64,000 nt of DNA from Methanobrevibacter sp. YE315. Lineage in GTDB: Archaea; Methanobacteriota; Methanobacteria; Methanobacteriales; Methanobacteriaceae. Position numbers and translations under genes: made by a program. The notes under the pieces are model-generated. The model was not told the DNA's origin. It saw only the letters and a list, made by a program, of their open reading frames with translations, and made no database searches. Of the stretch, positions 52,128 to 61,750 are shown one piece after another. Each line of letters begins with the position of its first letter. The first letter of the stretch is position 1. Location of the stretch: positions 1,647,501-1,711,500 of the forward strand of contig NZ_CP010834.1 of NCBI RefSeq assembly GCF_001548675.1. Reading direction: 5' to 3'.

Positions 52128-52634
52128 ATGAAAAGTGAATCATCTCAACAACATCAAAAAGAATCCTCTAAAGATATTACATGTGGAATAATCACTCTCA
52201 GTGATAGTAGAAAATCTAAAAAGGCCGATTTGTCAGGCCAATACATGGCAGAAGAATTAGAATCAAGATACACTTTAAAATCTAGAGATTTGATTCCTGA
52301 TGAAAAAGACGAATTAGTGAATTCTATTGAAAACATGATTCTAGAGGATATTGATGTTATCTTAACAACAGGAGGAACAGGCCTTGATCCTCGCGACATA
52401 ACTGTTGAAACAGTTGAATCACTTTTTGAAAAAAAATTAGATGGCTTTGGAGAAATGTTTAGGGCAAAATCATATGAGGAAATTGGTGCTGCAGCATTAC
52501 TTTCAAGAGCTACCGCTGGAATTTATAAAAAAACTGTTATTTTTTCCATGCCCGGTTCTCCGAATGCTGTTAAAACAGCACTTGGCATAATTATTGACGA
52601 ACTTCCTCATTTTGTCCATCATGTTAAAAAATGA
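52128..52634 (+). CDS. moaB: Molybdopterin biosynthesis protein MoaB/MogA
   Basis: A 168-residue enzyme with CGIITLSDSRKSKKADLSGQ, the signature TTGGTGLDPRDIT and MPGSPNAVKTAL. It adenylates molybdopterin for Mo/W insertion, needed here by formylmethanofuran dehydrogenase. GGTAGAA precedes the ATG. Although codirectional and close to the regulators, it may have its own promoter. Confidence 0.92.
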   Translation: MKSESSQQHQKESSKDITCGIITLSDSRKSKKADLSGQYMAEELESRYTLKSRDLIPDEKDELVNSIENMILEDIDVILTTGGTGLDPRDITVETVESLFEKKLDGFGEMFRAKSYEEIGAAALLSRATAGIYKKTVIFSMPGSPNAVKTALGIIIDELPHFVHHVKK

Positions 52635-52667
52635 TGAAATTAATTTTTCATCATCTTTTTTTTAAAA

Positions 52668-53192
52668 TTAAAAAAATTCACTGACAGAAATCAAAGGTTC
52701 CAATACTATTCCTTCTTTTTTGAACTCTTCAATGGCACCTTCTTCCCTATCAACGACCACAAAAGCCCTTTTTACATTACCGCCATTATCCTTAATAGCT
52801 TTAATGGCCTTTAAAAGAGATCCTCCAGTAGTTGAAACATCCTCAACTACGATGACATCATCACCTTCTAAAAGTTCACCTTCAATCAGTTTGGAAGTAC
52901 CATATCCTTTCTTTTCTTTACGAATCATTAATAATGGCAATCCAGATTCAAGAGAAACTGCAGTAGCAATAGGAACAGCACCTAAAGCAGGACCTGCAAC
53001 TTTGTCAATTTCGTCATCCTTGATTTTTTCAGTAATCAGTTTAGAAATTGTAGATAAAATTTCAGGCTCTGTAATGGCCTTTTTCATGTTAATATAGTAA
53101 TTGCTTTTCTTTCCAGAAGATAATGTAAAATCACCCTCTAAAAATACTTCATTTTCCTTTAATAAATCAATTAAATATTCCTTTGAAAGCAT
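52668..53192 (-). CDS. pyrE: Orotate phosphoribosyltransferase
   Basis: A 174-residue type I phosphoribosyltransferase with [20 protein letters not shown] near the start and the PRPP loop [19 protein letters not shown]. It makes OMP from orotate in pyrimidine synthesis. The ATG at 53190-53192 (MLSKEYL) is preferred over a TTG upstream. It directly follows the PRC-barrel gene and is convergent with moaB. Confidence 0.93.
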   Translation of the reverse strand: MLSKEYLIDLLKENEVFLEGDFTLSSGKKSNYYINMKKAITEPEILSTISKLITEKIKDDEIDKVAGPALGAVPIATAVSLESGLPLLMIRKEKKGYGTSKLIEGELLEGDDVIVVEDVSTTGGSLLKAIKAIKDNGGNVKRAFVVVDREEGAIEEFKKEGIVLEPLISVSEFF

Positions 53193-53201
53193 ATTTATCA
53201 A

Positions 53202-53432
53202 TTAAATATCATCTTCGCCTTTAAGTAAAATCTTATCACCGATAGCTTTTACAAGTTCCATTGGGACAATATTTTCGCTAGCTTTAATCTGTTCGGAAAA
53301 ACCGGATTTTTTAATTACCAAATCAGTAATTTCATAACTTTCCTTATCCATAATAACATCGGCGACTTTTCCAACAATTTGAATTTCACTATCGAGAACT
53401 TCTTTACCAAATAATTCATCTTTGATTCTCAT
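53202..53432 (-). CDS. PRC-barrel domain protein
   Basis: A 76-residue PRC-barrel, MRIKDELFGKEVLDSEIQIV, with GKVADVIMDKESYEITDLVI, the strand order of archaeal single-domain PRC proteins. Relatives pair with CdvB-type or RNA-related proteins; recent work also links archaeal PRC-barrel proteins to cell division. AGGTG sits 6 nt before the ATG. It is cotranscribed with pyrE. Confidence 0.8.
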   Translation of the reverse strand: MRIKDELFGKEVLDSEIQIVGKVADVIMDKESYEITDLVIKKSGFSEQIKASENIVPMELVKAIGDKILLKGEDDI

Positions 53433-53560
53433 AAAAAACACCTATTTTTTATATTGTATCTTCAATTTAAAAATATTTTCCTTAGAAAAACTTTTAAACT
53501 GATGAAAAACTGTATTAAATATAAACAATATAATAACATTATTGATTTTAAGGTGAATAT

Positions 53561-54817
53561 ATGGGAGAGGAAACATTCACGGTATCTCAAATTAATGCCT
53601 ATATTAATAAAAAGTTGAAAATGGATTTTAATTTGAAAAATATTCTTATTAAAGGAGAAATTTCTAATTACAAAACATATAGCAACGGACATAGTTATTT
53701 TACCCTGAAGGATGAAAAATCCCAAATTCCTGGTGTAATGTTTAAAAGCATGAAAGACAGATTCCTTAAGTTTGAACCTGAAAACGGCATGAAAGTAATT
53801 ATTAAAGGAAAGATTGAAGTCTATGAAAGGGACGGGAAATATCAATTATATGCCACTAAAATTACCGAAGATGGAATTGGAAATCTGCATATTGCTTATG
53901 AACAACTAAAGAAAAAGCTTGAAAGAGAAGGATTATTTGATAATGCTCATAAAAAGGAAATACCTAAATATCCTAAAAAAATCGGAGTCGTTACAGCGCA
54001 AACCGGTGCTGCAATACGTGATATTATCACAACCATCAAGCGCAGATATCCAATATGTGAAATCTATGTTTTTTCAACGCTAGTGCAGGGAGAAAACGCC
54101 GCACCCCAAATTGTGCATAAAATAAGGTATGCGCAAAACTTTGACTTGGACATTCTGATTGTCGGCAGAGGCGGAGGCAGCATTGAGGATTTATGGGCTT
54201 TCAATGAGGAAATTGTGGCTCGTGAAATATATGATTGTAAAATACCTATCATAAGTGCAGTTGGACATGAAATTGACTGGACAATATCAGATTATGTGGC
54301 GGATAAAAGAGCTGCAACACCAACAGCGGCCGCTGAAATCGCTGTGCCTGAAATAAGTGAAGTCAAATATAAAGTTAATCAATTATCCCAAAGAGTTAAT
54401 AAAAGCATTAATGATAAATTTATTGAAAATAAAAGAAAAATCGACAATATCTCACAAAAGCAGATTTTTAAAAACCCAGAATCGATTTATGAAATTAAGC
54501 AAATGCATTTGGACAACCTAATAGGTAAACTAAACTTTACATCCAAGGACATCATTTCTGAAAATAGAAACAAATTGATTAAAATCGAGTCAAGGTCCGT
54601 TTTGAGAGACCCTGAAGAGGTAACTAAAGCTAAACGAGAAATATTTTTCAGAAATGTGGATAAACTGAAAATTTTAGATCCTCTCTTGACATTGAAAAGA
54701 GGTTATTCAATAGCTAAAGTTGACAATAAGGTTGTTTCAAGTGCAAAAGATGTTAAAACTGGAGATGAATTGGATATTGAATTTGATGACGGAACCGTTA
54801 ATACAAAGGTGATATGA
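53561..54817 (+). CDS. xseA: Exodeoxyribonuclease VII large subunit
   Basis: A 418-residue subunit of bacterial-type exonuclease VII. An N-terminal OB fold (about 1-105, TFTVSQINAYINKKLK...) leads into the catalytic domain with IGVVTAQTGAAIRDII, ILIVGRGGGSIEDLWAFNEE and AVGHEIDWTISDYVADKRAA, then a coiled coil and a C-terminal segment LKRGYSIAKV. It degrades single-stranded DNA with XseB. Such genes are rare in archaea but known in Methanobrevibacter; transfer from bacteria is likely. AAGGTGAA precedes the ATG. Confidence 0.95.
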   Translation: MGEETFTVSQINAYINKKLKMDFNLKNILIKGEISNYKTYSNGHSYFTLKDEKSQIPGVMFKSMKDRFLKFEPENGMKVIIKGKIEVYERDGKYQLYATKITEDGIGNLHIAYEQLKKKLEREGLFDNAHKKEIPKYPKKIGVVTAQTGAAIRDIITTIKRRYPICEIYVFSTLVQGENAAPQIVHKIRYAQNFDLDILIVGRGGGSIEDLWAFNEEIVAREIYDCKIPIISAVGHEIDWTISDYVADKRAATPTAAAEIAVPEISEVKYKVNQLSQRVNKSINDKFIENKRKIDNISQKQIFKNPESIYEIKQMHLDNLIGKLNFTSKDIISENRNKLIKIESRSVLRDPEEVTKAKREIFFRNVDKLKILDPLLTLKRGYSIAKVDNKVVSSAKDVKTGDELDIEFDDGTVNTKVI

Positions 54818-55035
54818 TGCAGGAATTAAGTTTTGAAGAAAGTTTGGAAAAGCTAGAAGAAATTGTAAACAGATTAGAAAATGGTGATGTGCCGTTAGAC
54901 GATGCCATTGATGAATTTACAAAAGCGATGCAGCTGGTCAAAATATGCAACACAAAACTAAATAATGCCGAAGAAGCTATTGCTAAAATTGTTCAGGATA
55001 GTGGGGAAATAGAAAATTTCAATCTTAATGAATGA
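54814..55035 (+). CDS. xseB: Exodeoxyribonuclease VII small subunit
   Basis: A 73-residue helical protein, LSFEESLEKLEEIVNRLENG, with the family motif DVPLDDAIDEFTKAMQLVK. Several copies wrap the XseA coiled coil. Its ATG overlaps the xseA stop by 4 bp (ATGA), the typical bacterial layout. Confidence 0.94.
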   Translation: MMQELSFEESLEKLEEIVNRLENGDVPLDDAIDEFTKAMQLVKICNTKLNNAEEAIAKIVQDSGEIENFNLNE

Positions 55036-55184
55036 AACATCATGAAAAATAATATATTTTAAAATGAACAAAAATATGAAAATAGCAATAAAAAAACTAT
55101 AAAAACGGGGTAGGTATCATAAACACAAATAGAAAAAAATCATTAATTCGATCAGATGAACTTGATGAGATAGCTATTGATGAT

Positions 55185-56342
55185 ATGAAGCATAAATCAA
55201 AAGTCAGAACTGGATTTAGTGAGTTTTCTAGAAAGTTATATGAAAATAATAAAAATAAGATTTTAAAAGAATTAAATGCAAGCGAGGATGACTGGAATAA
55301 TCCGAAATGGCAACTAAAAAATCGTATTAGTGATGCTGAAGAGATTTTGAAATATGCTGATCTTACACAGGAAGAATTCGAGAACATAAAAAAGGTTAGC
55401 GAAAAGCATAGATTTGCAATAACCCCATATTACTTTTCATTGATTGATTTCAATAATCCGAATTGTCCGATAAAATTACAATCCATTCCGGATATTAGAG
55501 AATTAGACGAAGACGGTCAATTAGATCCAATGAACGAAGAGCAGTCAAATCCATCAGGAAAAATCACCAGAAGATATCCTAACAAATTAATTATTAATGT
55601 CACTAACGCTTGTCCGATGTACTGCAGGCACTGCCAACGCCGCAGACTAATAGGCAAATCTGATAAGAACACTTCTAAAGAATACATTGACGAATCAATA
55701 GACTTCATAAGAGAGCATCAAACAATCAGAGAAGTATTGGTCACTGGAGGAGACGCATTGATGTTATCTAATAATCGATTAGAATACATATTCAATAAGT
55801 TATCTCAAATCGACCATGTTGAAGTAATAAGGGTCGGTACAAGGACAGTGGTGACACTTCCATTTAGAATTGATGATGAACTAGCTACCCTACTTAGAAA
55901 ATATAAAGTTCAACTTTCAACACACTTCAACCATGCTTGCGAGATTACTCCTGAAGCAGTCAGGGCAATCGACACATTGGTCGACCATGGAGTGCTTGTA
56001 AGAAACCAAATGGTGCTGTTGCACAATATCAATGACGACAAGTATTGCATTCAAAAGACCAATGAGGAACTGCAAAACTGTCGCGTAATCCCATATTATC
56101 TGTTCCATCCAAAAGAGGTTAGAAGTACTAAACACTTCCAAGTTGATATCTCAAAAGGTCTGGAGATTATGAAACATTTAGAAGGCAGAACAAGCGGAAT
56201 GTGTAAACCCACCTATGTATACAACTCACCCGGAGGTCTTGGTAAAGTGCCTTTAGTTCCAATAGAGAATATCGAATATGATGAAAACGGATATAAATTC
56301 ACAACATGGGAAAATAAAACATTTACAAAAGATTTCAAATAA
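55185..56342 (+). CDS. KamA-family radical SAM aminomutase
   Basis: A 385-residue protein of the lysine 2,3-aminomutase/EF-P beta-lysine family. The radical SAM motif is CPMYCRHC (about residues 141-148), followed by RRRLIGK and the PLP-region GRTSGMCKPTYVYNSPGG. Methanogens make beta-lysine for N-acetyl-beta-lysine osmolyte, though the exact substrate is uncertain here. The frame stays open upstream of 55185, back to 55119, with family-like residues (NTNRKKSLIRSDELDEIAID) but no ATG/GTG/TTG; an ATA at 55119-55121 lies 8 nt after GGGG. The internal ATG has only a weak ribosome binding site. Confidence 0.85.
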   Translation: MKHKSKVRTGFSEFSRKLYENNKNKILKELNASEDDWNNPKWQLKNRISDAEEILKYADLTQEEFENIKKVSEKHRFAITPYYFSLIDFNNPNCPIKLQSIPDIRELDEDGQLDPMNEEQSNPSGKITRRYPNKLIINVTNACPMYCRHCQRRRLIGKSDKNTSKEYIDESIDFIREHQTIREVLVTGGDALMLSNNRLEYIFNKLSQIDHVEVIRVGTRTVVTLPFRIDDELATLLRKYKVQLSTHFNHACEITPEAVRAIDTLVDHGVLVRNQMVLLHNINDDKYCIQKTNEELQNCRVIPYYLFHPKEVRSTKHFQVDISKGLEIMKHLEGRTSGMCKPTYVYNSPGGLGKVPLVPIENIEYDENGYKFTTWENKTFTKDFK

Positions 56343-56374
56343 TCAAAAGGAAATTGGATTTCACAGAAATGAGT

Positions 56375-57379
56375 TTAAACAAAATTATTAATCCAATGCT
56401 CCAATAATTTTTTTATCGGATAACTGTTGCAATTTTCAATAATTTTGCCCGCCAACATTAAAGCATCCTCTTTTTTAATCAAACCGCATTCGACTTCATC
56501 GATTAGATTTAAAACTGAACTGGTAATGGCTACATTATCCTGTTTTTTCATCTCTTTTTGCAGAAGCCTAATAAATTCCTCTTTATCGCAGTTTAAATTA
56601 TCATAGAATTCATTGATGTCTAATGTATACCTATTTAATCTGACCAATGCATTTGACTGTGATTTTGAGCTAATCCAAACTTGTTTTTTAATAGCTTTTT
56701 TAACTGATTCAGCTACACATTGTCCAATCATTTCACCCAGTTTAGAATGCTTTCCAGCATTTGTCAAAAAGTTGTCAGATTCCAAATTGGAAAAAACGCA
56801 TAAACCATCTGTTCCTGTTCCTGTGGCATATCCATTTGAGTATTGTGAAGGAATTTTCAAGTCATTCAATGCAACTGTTTTTGCTTCAGTTGCGCTCATA
56901 AATGCATCAAGCAATGTTTCATACGCCAAATTAGCATTAATAAGAATTATTGTATTTATTGTGCCGAATTTCCCGTTTTCTTCATAATAAGCTGCAGGAT
57001 CACCTGCTCTTGCAGCATTAGTTCTAACGCCTGCTGTAGTTATTGCAGTGACATCAAGATTTTTATATGTTTTAGTTACAATGCTTACATTTTCCATTTC
57101 GGCCAATGTGGTCAAACCTGTAGAGAAAGTAGGGTCAATATTTACTTGAAGGCAATGTTGAATCAAGTAATCTTTCAAATCATGATTTTCCAAATAATCA
57201 ATACTTTCCTGTGACAAATGATGGTTAAAAACACTTTGAAAATCTGAAGAAAACCCACCGTTCAACTTGGATGTGGAAATTCCATTACGCTTAACATTGA
57301 ATTTAACAAAAATAGTGTCATTTAAATAAAATACTTCATCATCTAGGGATGTCTTAAAAATAAGTCTATTTGAATACAT
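56375..57379 (-). CDS. cbiZ: Adenosylcobinamide amidohydrolase (CbiZ) with C-terminal extension
   Basis: 334 residues. The CbiZ domain covers about 1-235 with ITTAGVRTNAARAGDPAAYY and YATGTGTDGLCVFS. It cleaves adenosylcobinamide to adenosylcobyric acid, salvaging corrinoids for methyl transfer (Mtr). An extra segment of about 100 residues (VRLNRYTLDINEFYDNLNCD...) is helical and not part of the core family; its role is unknown. The gene lies between the KamA-like and thermosome genes and probably has its own promoter. Confidence 0.85.
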   Translation of the reverse strand: MYSNRLIFKTSLDDEVFYLNDTIFVKFNVKRNGISTSKLNGGFSSDFQSVFNHHLSQESIDYLENHDLKDYLIQHCLQVNIDPTFSTGLTTLAEMENVSIVTKTYKNLDVTAITTAGVRTNAARAGDPAAYYEENGKFGTINTIILINANLAYETLLDAFMSATEAKTVALNDLKIPSQYSNGYATGTGTDGLCVFSNLESDNFLTNAGKHSKLGEMIGQCVAESVKKAIKKQVWISSKSQSNALVRLNRYTLDINEFYDNLNCDKEEFIRLLQKEMKKQDNVAITSSVLNLIDEVECGLIKKEDALMLAGKIIENCNSYPIKKLLEHWINNFV

Positions 57380-57425
57380 AAAAAATAAAAAAAGAATAAA
57401 AGAAATTATAAAAATTTCTTTATAT

Positions 57426-59036
57426 CTACATCATTGGAGGCATTCCGCCAGCCATGGATGGGTCCATACCCATGTCTTCAGGGCCTTTAGTGGATGCAAT
57501 TACGTCATCGATTCTTAAAATCATTTCAGCTGCTTCAGATGCAGATTGAATAGCTTGTTTTTTGACACGTTTAGGTTCAATTACTCCAGCTTCTTTCATG
57601 TCTGTAACTTCACCAGTGAATACATCTAATCCCATGTAGAAAGAGTTTTCTTGTGCAGCTCTTAAATCTACTAAGGAGTCAATGCTGTCTAAACCTGCAT
57701 TTTCAGCTAAGGTTTTTGGTACGATTTCTAAAGCTTCTGCAAATGCGTTTACAGCTAATTGTTCTCTTCCAGAAATAGATTCTGCGTAATCTTTGAGTTT
57801 TTTAGCCATTGCGATTTCAGGAGCTCCTCCACCAGCAACAACTTTATCATCTTCAACAGTAGCTGCTACTACACCGATTGCGTCTTCGATTGCTCTTACG
57901 ATTTCTGCAACAATGTGTTTGGTACTTCCTCTTACGAATAAGGTTACGGATTTTGCACCACTGCATTCTTCTACAAAGATCATTTCTTCGCCGGAGATTT
58001 TTCTTTCTTCTACAGTTCCAGCAATACCTAAATCTTCTTCGGTTAAGTCATCTAAGTTAGTGATGACACTTGCGCCGGTTGCTCTGGATAATTTTTGAAT
58101 ATCTGATTTTTTAACTCTTCTTACAGCTAAAACGCCAGCTTTGGATAAGTAGTGTTGTGCTAAATCATCGATACCTTTTTGTGCGAATAATACGTTTGCA
58201 CCAGCATCAACGATTTTGTTTACCATATCTTTAACCATTTTTTCTTCTTGTTCAATGAAAGCTTGCATTTGAGCAGGGTCAGTAATAGTAATTTCTGCAT
58301 CCATTTCAGTTTCTTTAACTTCTAAAGGAGCATTGATTAATGCGATTTTTGCGTCTTTGATTTCAGTTGGCATACCTGGGTGTACTCTTTCTTTGTCTAC
58401 AATTACACCTTCAACTAAGCTGGATTCTTCGACAACAGCACCATCTTTTTTCTCGATTTTAATGTTATCAGTGTCAACACCATCTTCATCAGCAATAGCT
58501 TCTACAGCTTCTACGATTAATTTTGCTAATGGTTCACGTGCTGCTTCAGTTCCTTTACCAGTCATAGCAGTCATAGCTACTTTCATTAAAGTTTCAGAAT
58601 CGACATCTTCAATTGCGATTTCATCTAAGATTTCTTGTGCTTTTTCAGCTGCTTTTCTGTATCCCATAGCTATGATAGTTGGGTGAATGTCAGAGTCAAG
58701 TAAAGTTTCGGATTTTTTTAATAATTCACCAGCAATGATAACTGCAGTAGTAGTTCCATCTCCAACTTCATCTTCTTGGGTTTTTGCTACTTCTACGAGC
58801 ATTTTTGCTGCTGGGTGTTCAATATCCATTTCTTTTAAAATAGTAACACCATCGTTGGTTACTACAATATCTCCAAGTCCGTCAACTAACATTTTGTCCA
58901 TTCCTTTTGGACCTAAAGTAGTTCTTACAGTTTCAGCTAATACTTTACCAGCTAAAATGTTATTTCTTTGTGCATCTCTACCGACAGACCTGTTAGTACC
59001 TTCAGGTAAAATAAAAATTGGTTGTCCTTGTGCCAT
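57426..59036 (-). CDS. Thermosome subunit (group II chaperonin)
   Basis: A 536-residue cytosolic chaperonin. ATP-binding [35 protein letters not shown] and [20 protein letters not shown] are all present, and the tail ends in the typical GGMPPMM. It forms the double-ring folding machine of archaea. Codon use is strongly biased, as in highly expressed genes. The promoter has a TATA box next to a 19-bp perfect palindrome (59160-59178). Two FilR1-type regulators are encoded immediately upstream. Confidence 0.96.
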   Translation of the reverse strand: MAQGQPIFILPEGTNRSVGRDAQRNNILAGKVLAETVRTTLGPKGMDKMLVDGLGDIVVTNDGVTILKEMDIEHPAAKMLVEVAKTQEDEVGDGTTTAVIIAGELLKKSETLLDSDIHPTIIAMGYRKAAEKAQEILDEIAIEDVDSETLMKVAMTAMTGKGTEAAREPLAKLIVEAVEAIADEDGVDTDNIKIEKKDGAVVEESSLVEGVIVDKERVHPGMPTEIKDAKIALINAPLEVKETEMDAEITITDPAQMQAFIEQEEKMVKDMVNKIVDAGANVLFAQKGIDDLAQHYLSKAGVLAVRRVKKSDIQKLSRATGASVITNLDDLTEEDLGIAGTVEERKISGEEMIFVEECSGAKSVTLFVRGSTKHIVAEIVRAIEDAIGVVAATVEDDKVVAGGGAPEIAMAKKLKDYAESISGREQLAVNAFAEALEIVPKTLAENAGLDSIDSLVDLRAAQENSFYMGLDVFTGEVTDMKEAGVIEPKRVKKQAIQSASEAAEMILRIDDVIASTKGPEDMGMDPSMAGGMPPMM

Positions 59037-59149
59037 TAATAATCACCTTTTTTAGTTTTTCATAAAATAATTAGATCAGTTTAAATATCAACATGAGAAA
59101 ATGAGTTATAGTGTTGACTAAACCTTTCTACTTAATACATGAGTTTAAG

Positions 59150-59178
59150 GTTATATAAATACTTTATGGTATAAAGTA
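59150..59178 (-). promoter_or_regulatory. Thermosome promoter with 19-bp perfect palindrome
   Basis: TACTTTAT (59160-59167) and ATAAAGTA (59171-59178) are exact inverted arms around GGT. On the minus strand the palindrome runs straight into TTTATATAACC (59150-59159), the TATA box, so it occupies the BRE position. A protein bound there would block TFB. The ATG is about 115 nt downstream. Confidence 0.6.
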
Positions 59179-59197
59179 AATTCAAGTAAGAAAAAGA

Positions 59198-59968
59198 TTA
59201 TTTAATCAAGTCCCTGTAAGAATCAAAAAGCGCCAATGAATTTTCAATATTATCTTCAATCAAAAGCATTTCCCCATCATCAAAGTGATTCTCATCAAAA
59301 AACAAAAATAAAGACGAAAATACATCAGTAGCTGTGAAAAACACCTTAAAATCATTTTCAGATATGAAAATATTAATTTTTTCTTCACTTACCAATTTTT
59401 GAAATATGCCTTCAACATCGTTTTCTTTAATCAAATCCAAAATAATTTCATTTGTTATTAAATTTAAGGTTCCATCATTTTTAATTAATGATTTAATGAA
59501 TATATTAATAAAAACTTTTGAGTATACCGGCAAAATAACATTAATATTGTTGGACTGGGATACTTTTTCAGAGTATACATTAACTGTCTTGACAAATTCC
59601 GCACGGGTAGATTCTATTAACACCCCATTTTTCCATATGTATAAGCTTTTAAAAAAAGGATTTCCCAAATTATCAATACAATGCTTTTTAAAAAAATCGG
59701 CATTATTTTCAATAGAACAAGCATTATCAAACATGGAAATTATATTTAAAGTTATTAAGAATCCAGTTGAAGACAAGAAAAATGATTTTTCAGACTTGTA
59801 AACAAGATCTTTTTCTATTAACTCCTTCAATCCTCTTAAAACAGAGCCATGACTCTTATTTAAATTAGCTTTAAGACTTTCAACATTTTGTTCACTATCG
59901 AATAATTCAAGCAATAGACTTAAACGCATATCCGATGTCAATATAAATCTCATCAAATCAAAAGTCAT
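59198..59968 (-). CDS. Winged-helix regulator with FilR1 domain, type B (pair 2)
   Basis: A 256-residue regulator. The winged helix LTSDMRLSLLLELFDSEQNV and SHGSVLRGLKELIEKDLVYK is followed by an effector domain with INVILPVYSKVFINIFIKS and FSSLFLFFDENHFDDGEMLL. It aligns with the type B protein at 50985. Its start overlaps the type A stop (ATGA). The gene ends 161 bp before the thermosome start on the same strand. Confidence 0.8.
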   Translation of the reverse strand: MTFDLMRFILTSDMRLSLLLELFDSEQNVESLKANLNKSHGSVLRGLKELIEKDLVYKSEKSFFLSSTGFLITLNIISMFDNACSIENNADFFKKHCIDNLGNPFFKSLYIWKNGVLIESTRAEFVKTVNVYSEKVSQSNNINVILPVYSKVFINIFIKSLIKNDGTLNLITNEIILDLIKENDVEGIFQKLVSEEKINIFISENDFKVFFTATDVFSSLFLFFDENHFDDGEMLLIEDNIENSLALFDSYRDLIK

Positions 59969-60783
59969 TTAATAACCTCATAGTCTTCACTCATATATTC
60001 ATATTCTCTGAATACATCATTTGCCCAGTTAATGGCTTCCAAATCCTCAGAGATATACACTGCATTATAATCGAATTTTCCATCATCTTTGTATAATCCC
60101 AAAAACATCTTATTTTCTGTGACCGCTAAGGCGAATTCTATTTTTCTTGAGATTGTTTTAACGGAAATGTTCCCTTTTAGAGAACCGTATTCCTTAATCG
60201 CATCGCGGAATAGATGTGATACCTTTTCATCCAAAATTAGTTTAACATCCACGTCATTTTCAGCCCAATAATCGAGCATTTCAATTAGTTGTGGATGCAT
60301 ATAAGGAAAGATTGTTTTGCTGGATTTAGAAGACAATGCAAGATCCTTTATTATTCTAGTAGTTTTGAATACATCATATGTTGTTGATTCAATTAATTTA
60401 CATCCTTTTAATTGTGATAAGTTAGATAAACCTCTAAATTGATAGTTTTTAACGATATGTGTATTCAGAAAATCCTTATTATCATCGATTAAGTTAATTG
60501 TATCATTTAGATTATAGATGTTAATCAATAAGAGTTTACAGTTATTTGTCAGACTTATAACATCGTTTTTAATTGTTATAAATCCATTCTTTTCTAAATC
60601 ATTTACATTAATTGAAATGGAACTTAAATTTAAGTTGGTTTGGGTTTGAATAGACTTTATAGTCTGTGATGATGAGAATAAACATTCTAAAATTTTTAAA
60701 CGGATTTCTGAATTAATTAAAAATTTAATCTGTTTTTGAATATCCTTCGAAATGCAGCCTTTTTCATCACACAATTTTATCAC
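59965..60783 (-). CDS. Winged-helix regulator with FilR1 domain, type A (pair 2)
   Basis: A 272-residue regulator starting MIKLCDEKGCISKDIQKQIK. The HTH region INSEIRLKILECLFSSSQTI and SSISINVNDLEKNGFITI is followed by an effector domain with SKTIFPYMHPQLIEMLDYW and MFLGLYKDDGKFDYNAVYIS. FPYMHP and GLxKDDGxFDxN are shared with the type A protein at 50197. The N-terminal CDEKGC pair is absent from the other A protein and might sense redox or metal. Confidence 0.8.
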   Translation of the reverse strand: MIKLCDEKGCISKDIQKQIKFLINSEIRLKILECLFSSSQTIKSIQTQTNLNLSSISINVNDLEKNGFITIKNDVISLTNNCKLLLINIYNLNDTINLIDDNKDFLNTHIVKNYQFRGLSNLSQLKGCKLIESTTYDVFKTTRIIKDLALSSKSSKTIFPYMHPQLIEMLDYWAENDVDVKLILDEKVSHLFRDAIKEYGSLKGNISVKTISRKIEFALAVTENKMFLGLYKDDGKFDYNAVYISEDLEAINWANDVFREYEYMSEDYEVIK

Positions 60784-60979
60784 TCAATAAATGTAAAAAA
60801 AATTAATTATAATAATATTTATTAAAAATAAAGATATAAAAAATTTTTTAAAAAAAAGAATATTCAAGAAGAATTATCAATAAGATAATCCTCCTAAAAT
60901 ATTGGAATATAGATGAAAAGACTTGTTTTAAAATATAGTAACAACTTAAATACCCGAGGTGACAAATTGGAAACTGGGC

Positions 60980-61750
60980 TTAAATTGCAGTCCATCCACC
61001 ATCAATATTAATTAATTGACCAGTACAGAAACTAGATGCATCAGATGCTAAATATATTGCAATTCCATCTAATTCTCCTTCTTTTCCCCATCTGCCCATA
61101 GGACAGAATGCTTTAATTAACATGTCAAATTGTTCATCGCCGACAACATCAGCGGTTAATTCTGATTCGAAGTATGCTGGTCCGATTGCATTTACAGTAA
61201 TGTTATATGGAGCCCATTCAGCTGCTAATGTTTTTGTAAGGTTGAATACTCCTCCTTTTGCAGCAACATAACCTGTAATTAATCCGCCGGTCAATGCCAC
61301 TCTGGAGTGGATGGAACCCATGTTAATGATTTTACCGTAGTTTTGTTTAACCATGTATTCCCCAAATGCTTTGCAGCAGTAGAATACTCCGGTTAAGTCG
61401 ATTGCTATATCCTTATCCCATTCTTCAACAGGTTGTTCAATGACAGGAGCCATGAATCCTCTTCCTGCACAGTTTACAAGAATATCAACTCTTCCATACT
61501 CATCAATAATGTTTTTAGCTGCTGCTTCAACATTTGCATAGTCGGTTACATCAACAACTTCATAAGATGCATCTACACCATAAGTTTCTTTAATTTCTTC
61601 AACATTTTCTTTTAATCTGTCTTCTCTTCTTGCTAAAAGAACAACTTTTGCACCTTGGTCAGCATATGCTTTACCTATTTGAAATCCTAAACCAGAAGAT
61701 CCACCAGTAATTACAGCTACTTTATCTTTTATGTCGAAATAATTTTTCAT
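60980..61750 (-). CDS. Short-chain dehydrogenase/reductase (gluconate 5-dehydrogenase-like)
   Basis: A 256-residue SDR. The NAD(P) motif is ITGGSSGLGFQIG (about residues 15-27), followed by NCAGRGF, an active-site serine in NMGSIHSR, YVAAK (YxxxK catalytic pair) and NAIGPAYF. It most resembles the gluconate 5-dehydrogenase/IdnO-like branch, often bacterial, so the substrate is probably a sugar acid or related polyol, and lateral acquisition is possible. It appears monocistronic. Confidence 0.85.
   Translation of the reverse strand: MKNYFDIKDKVAVITGGSSGLGFQIGKAYADQGAKVVLLARREDRLKENVEEIKETYGVDASYEVVDVTDYANVEAAAKNIIDEYGRVDILVNCAGRGFMAPVIEQPVEEWDKDIAIDLTGVFYCCKAFGEYMVKQNYGKIINMGSIHSRVALTGGLITGYVAAKGGVFNLTKTLAAEWAPYNITVNAIGPAYFESELTADVVGDEQFDMLIKAFCPMGRWGKEGELDGIAIYLASDASSFCTGQLINIDGGWTAI

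Noticed and set aside
57759-59055. Long antisense frames across the thermosome gene
   Set aside because: They are shadows of strongly biased codon use in the real gene and have no ribosome binding sites or homology features.
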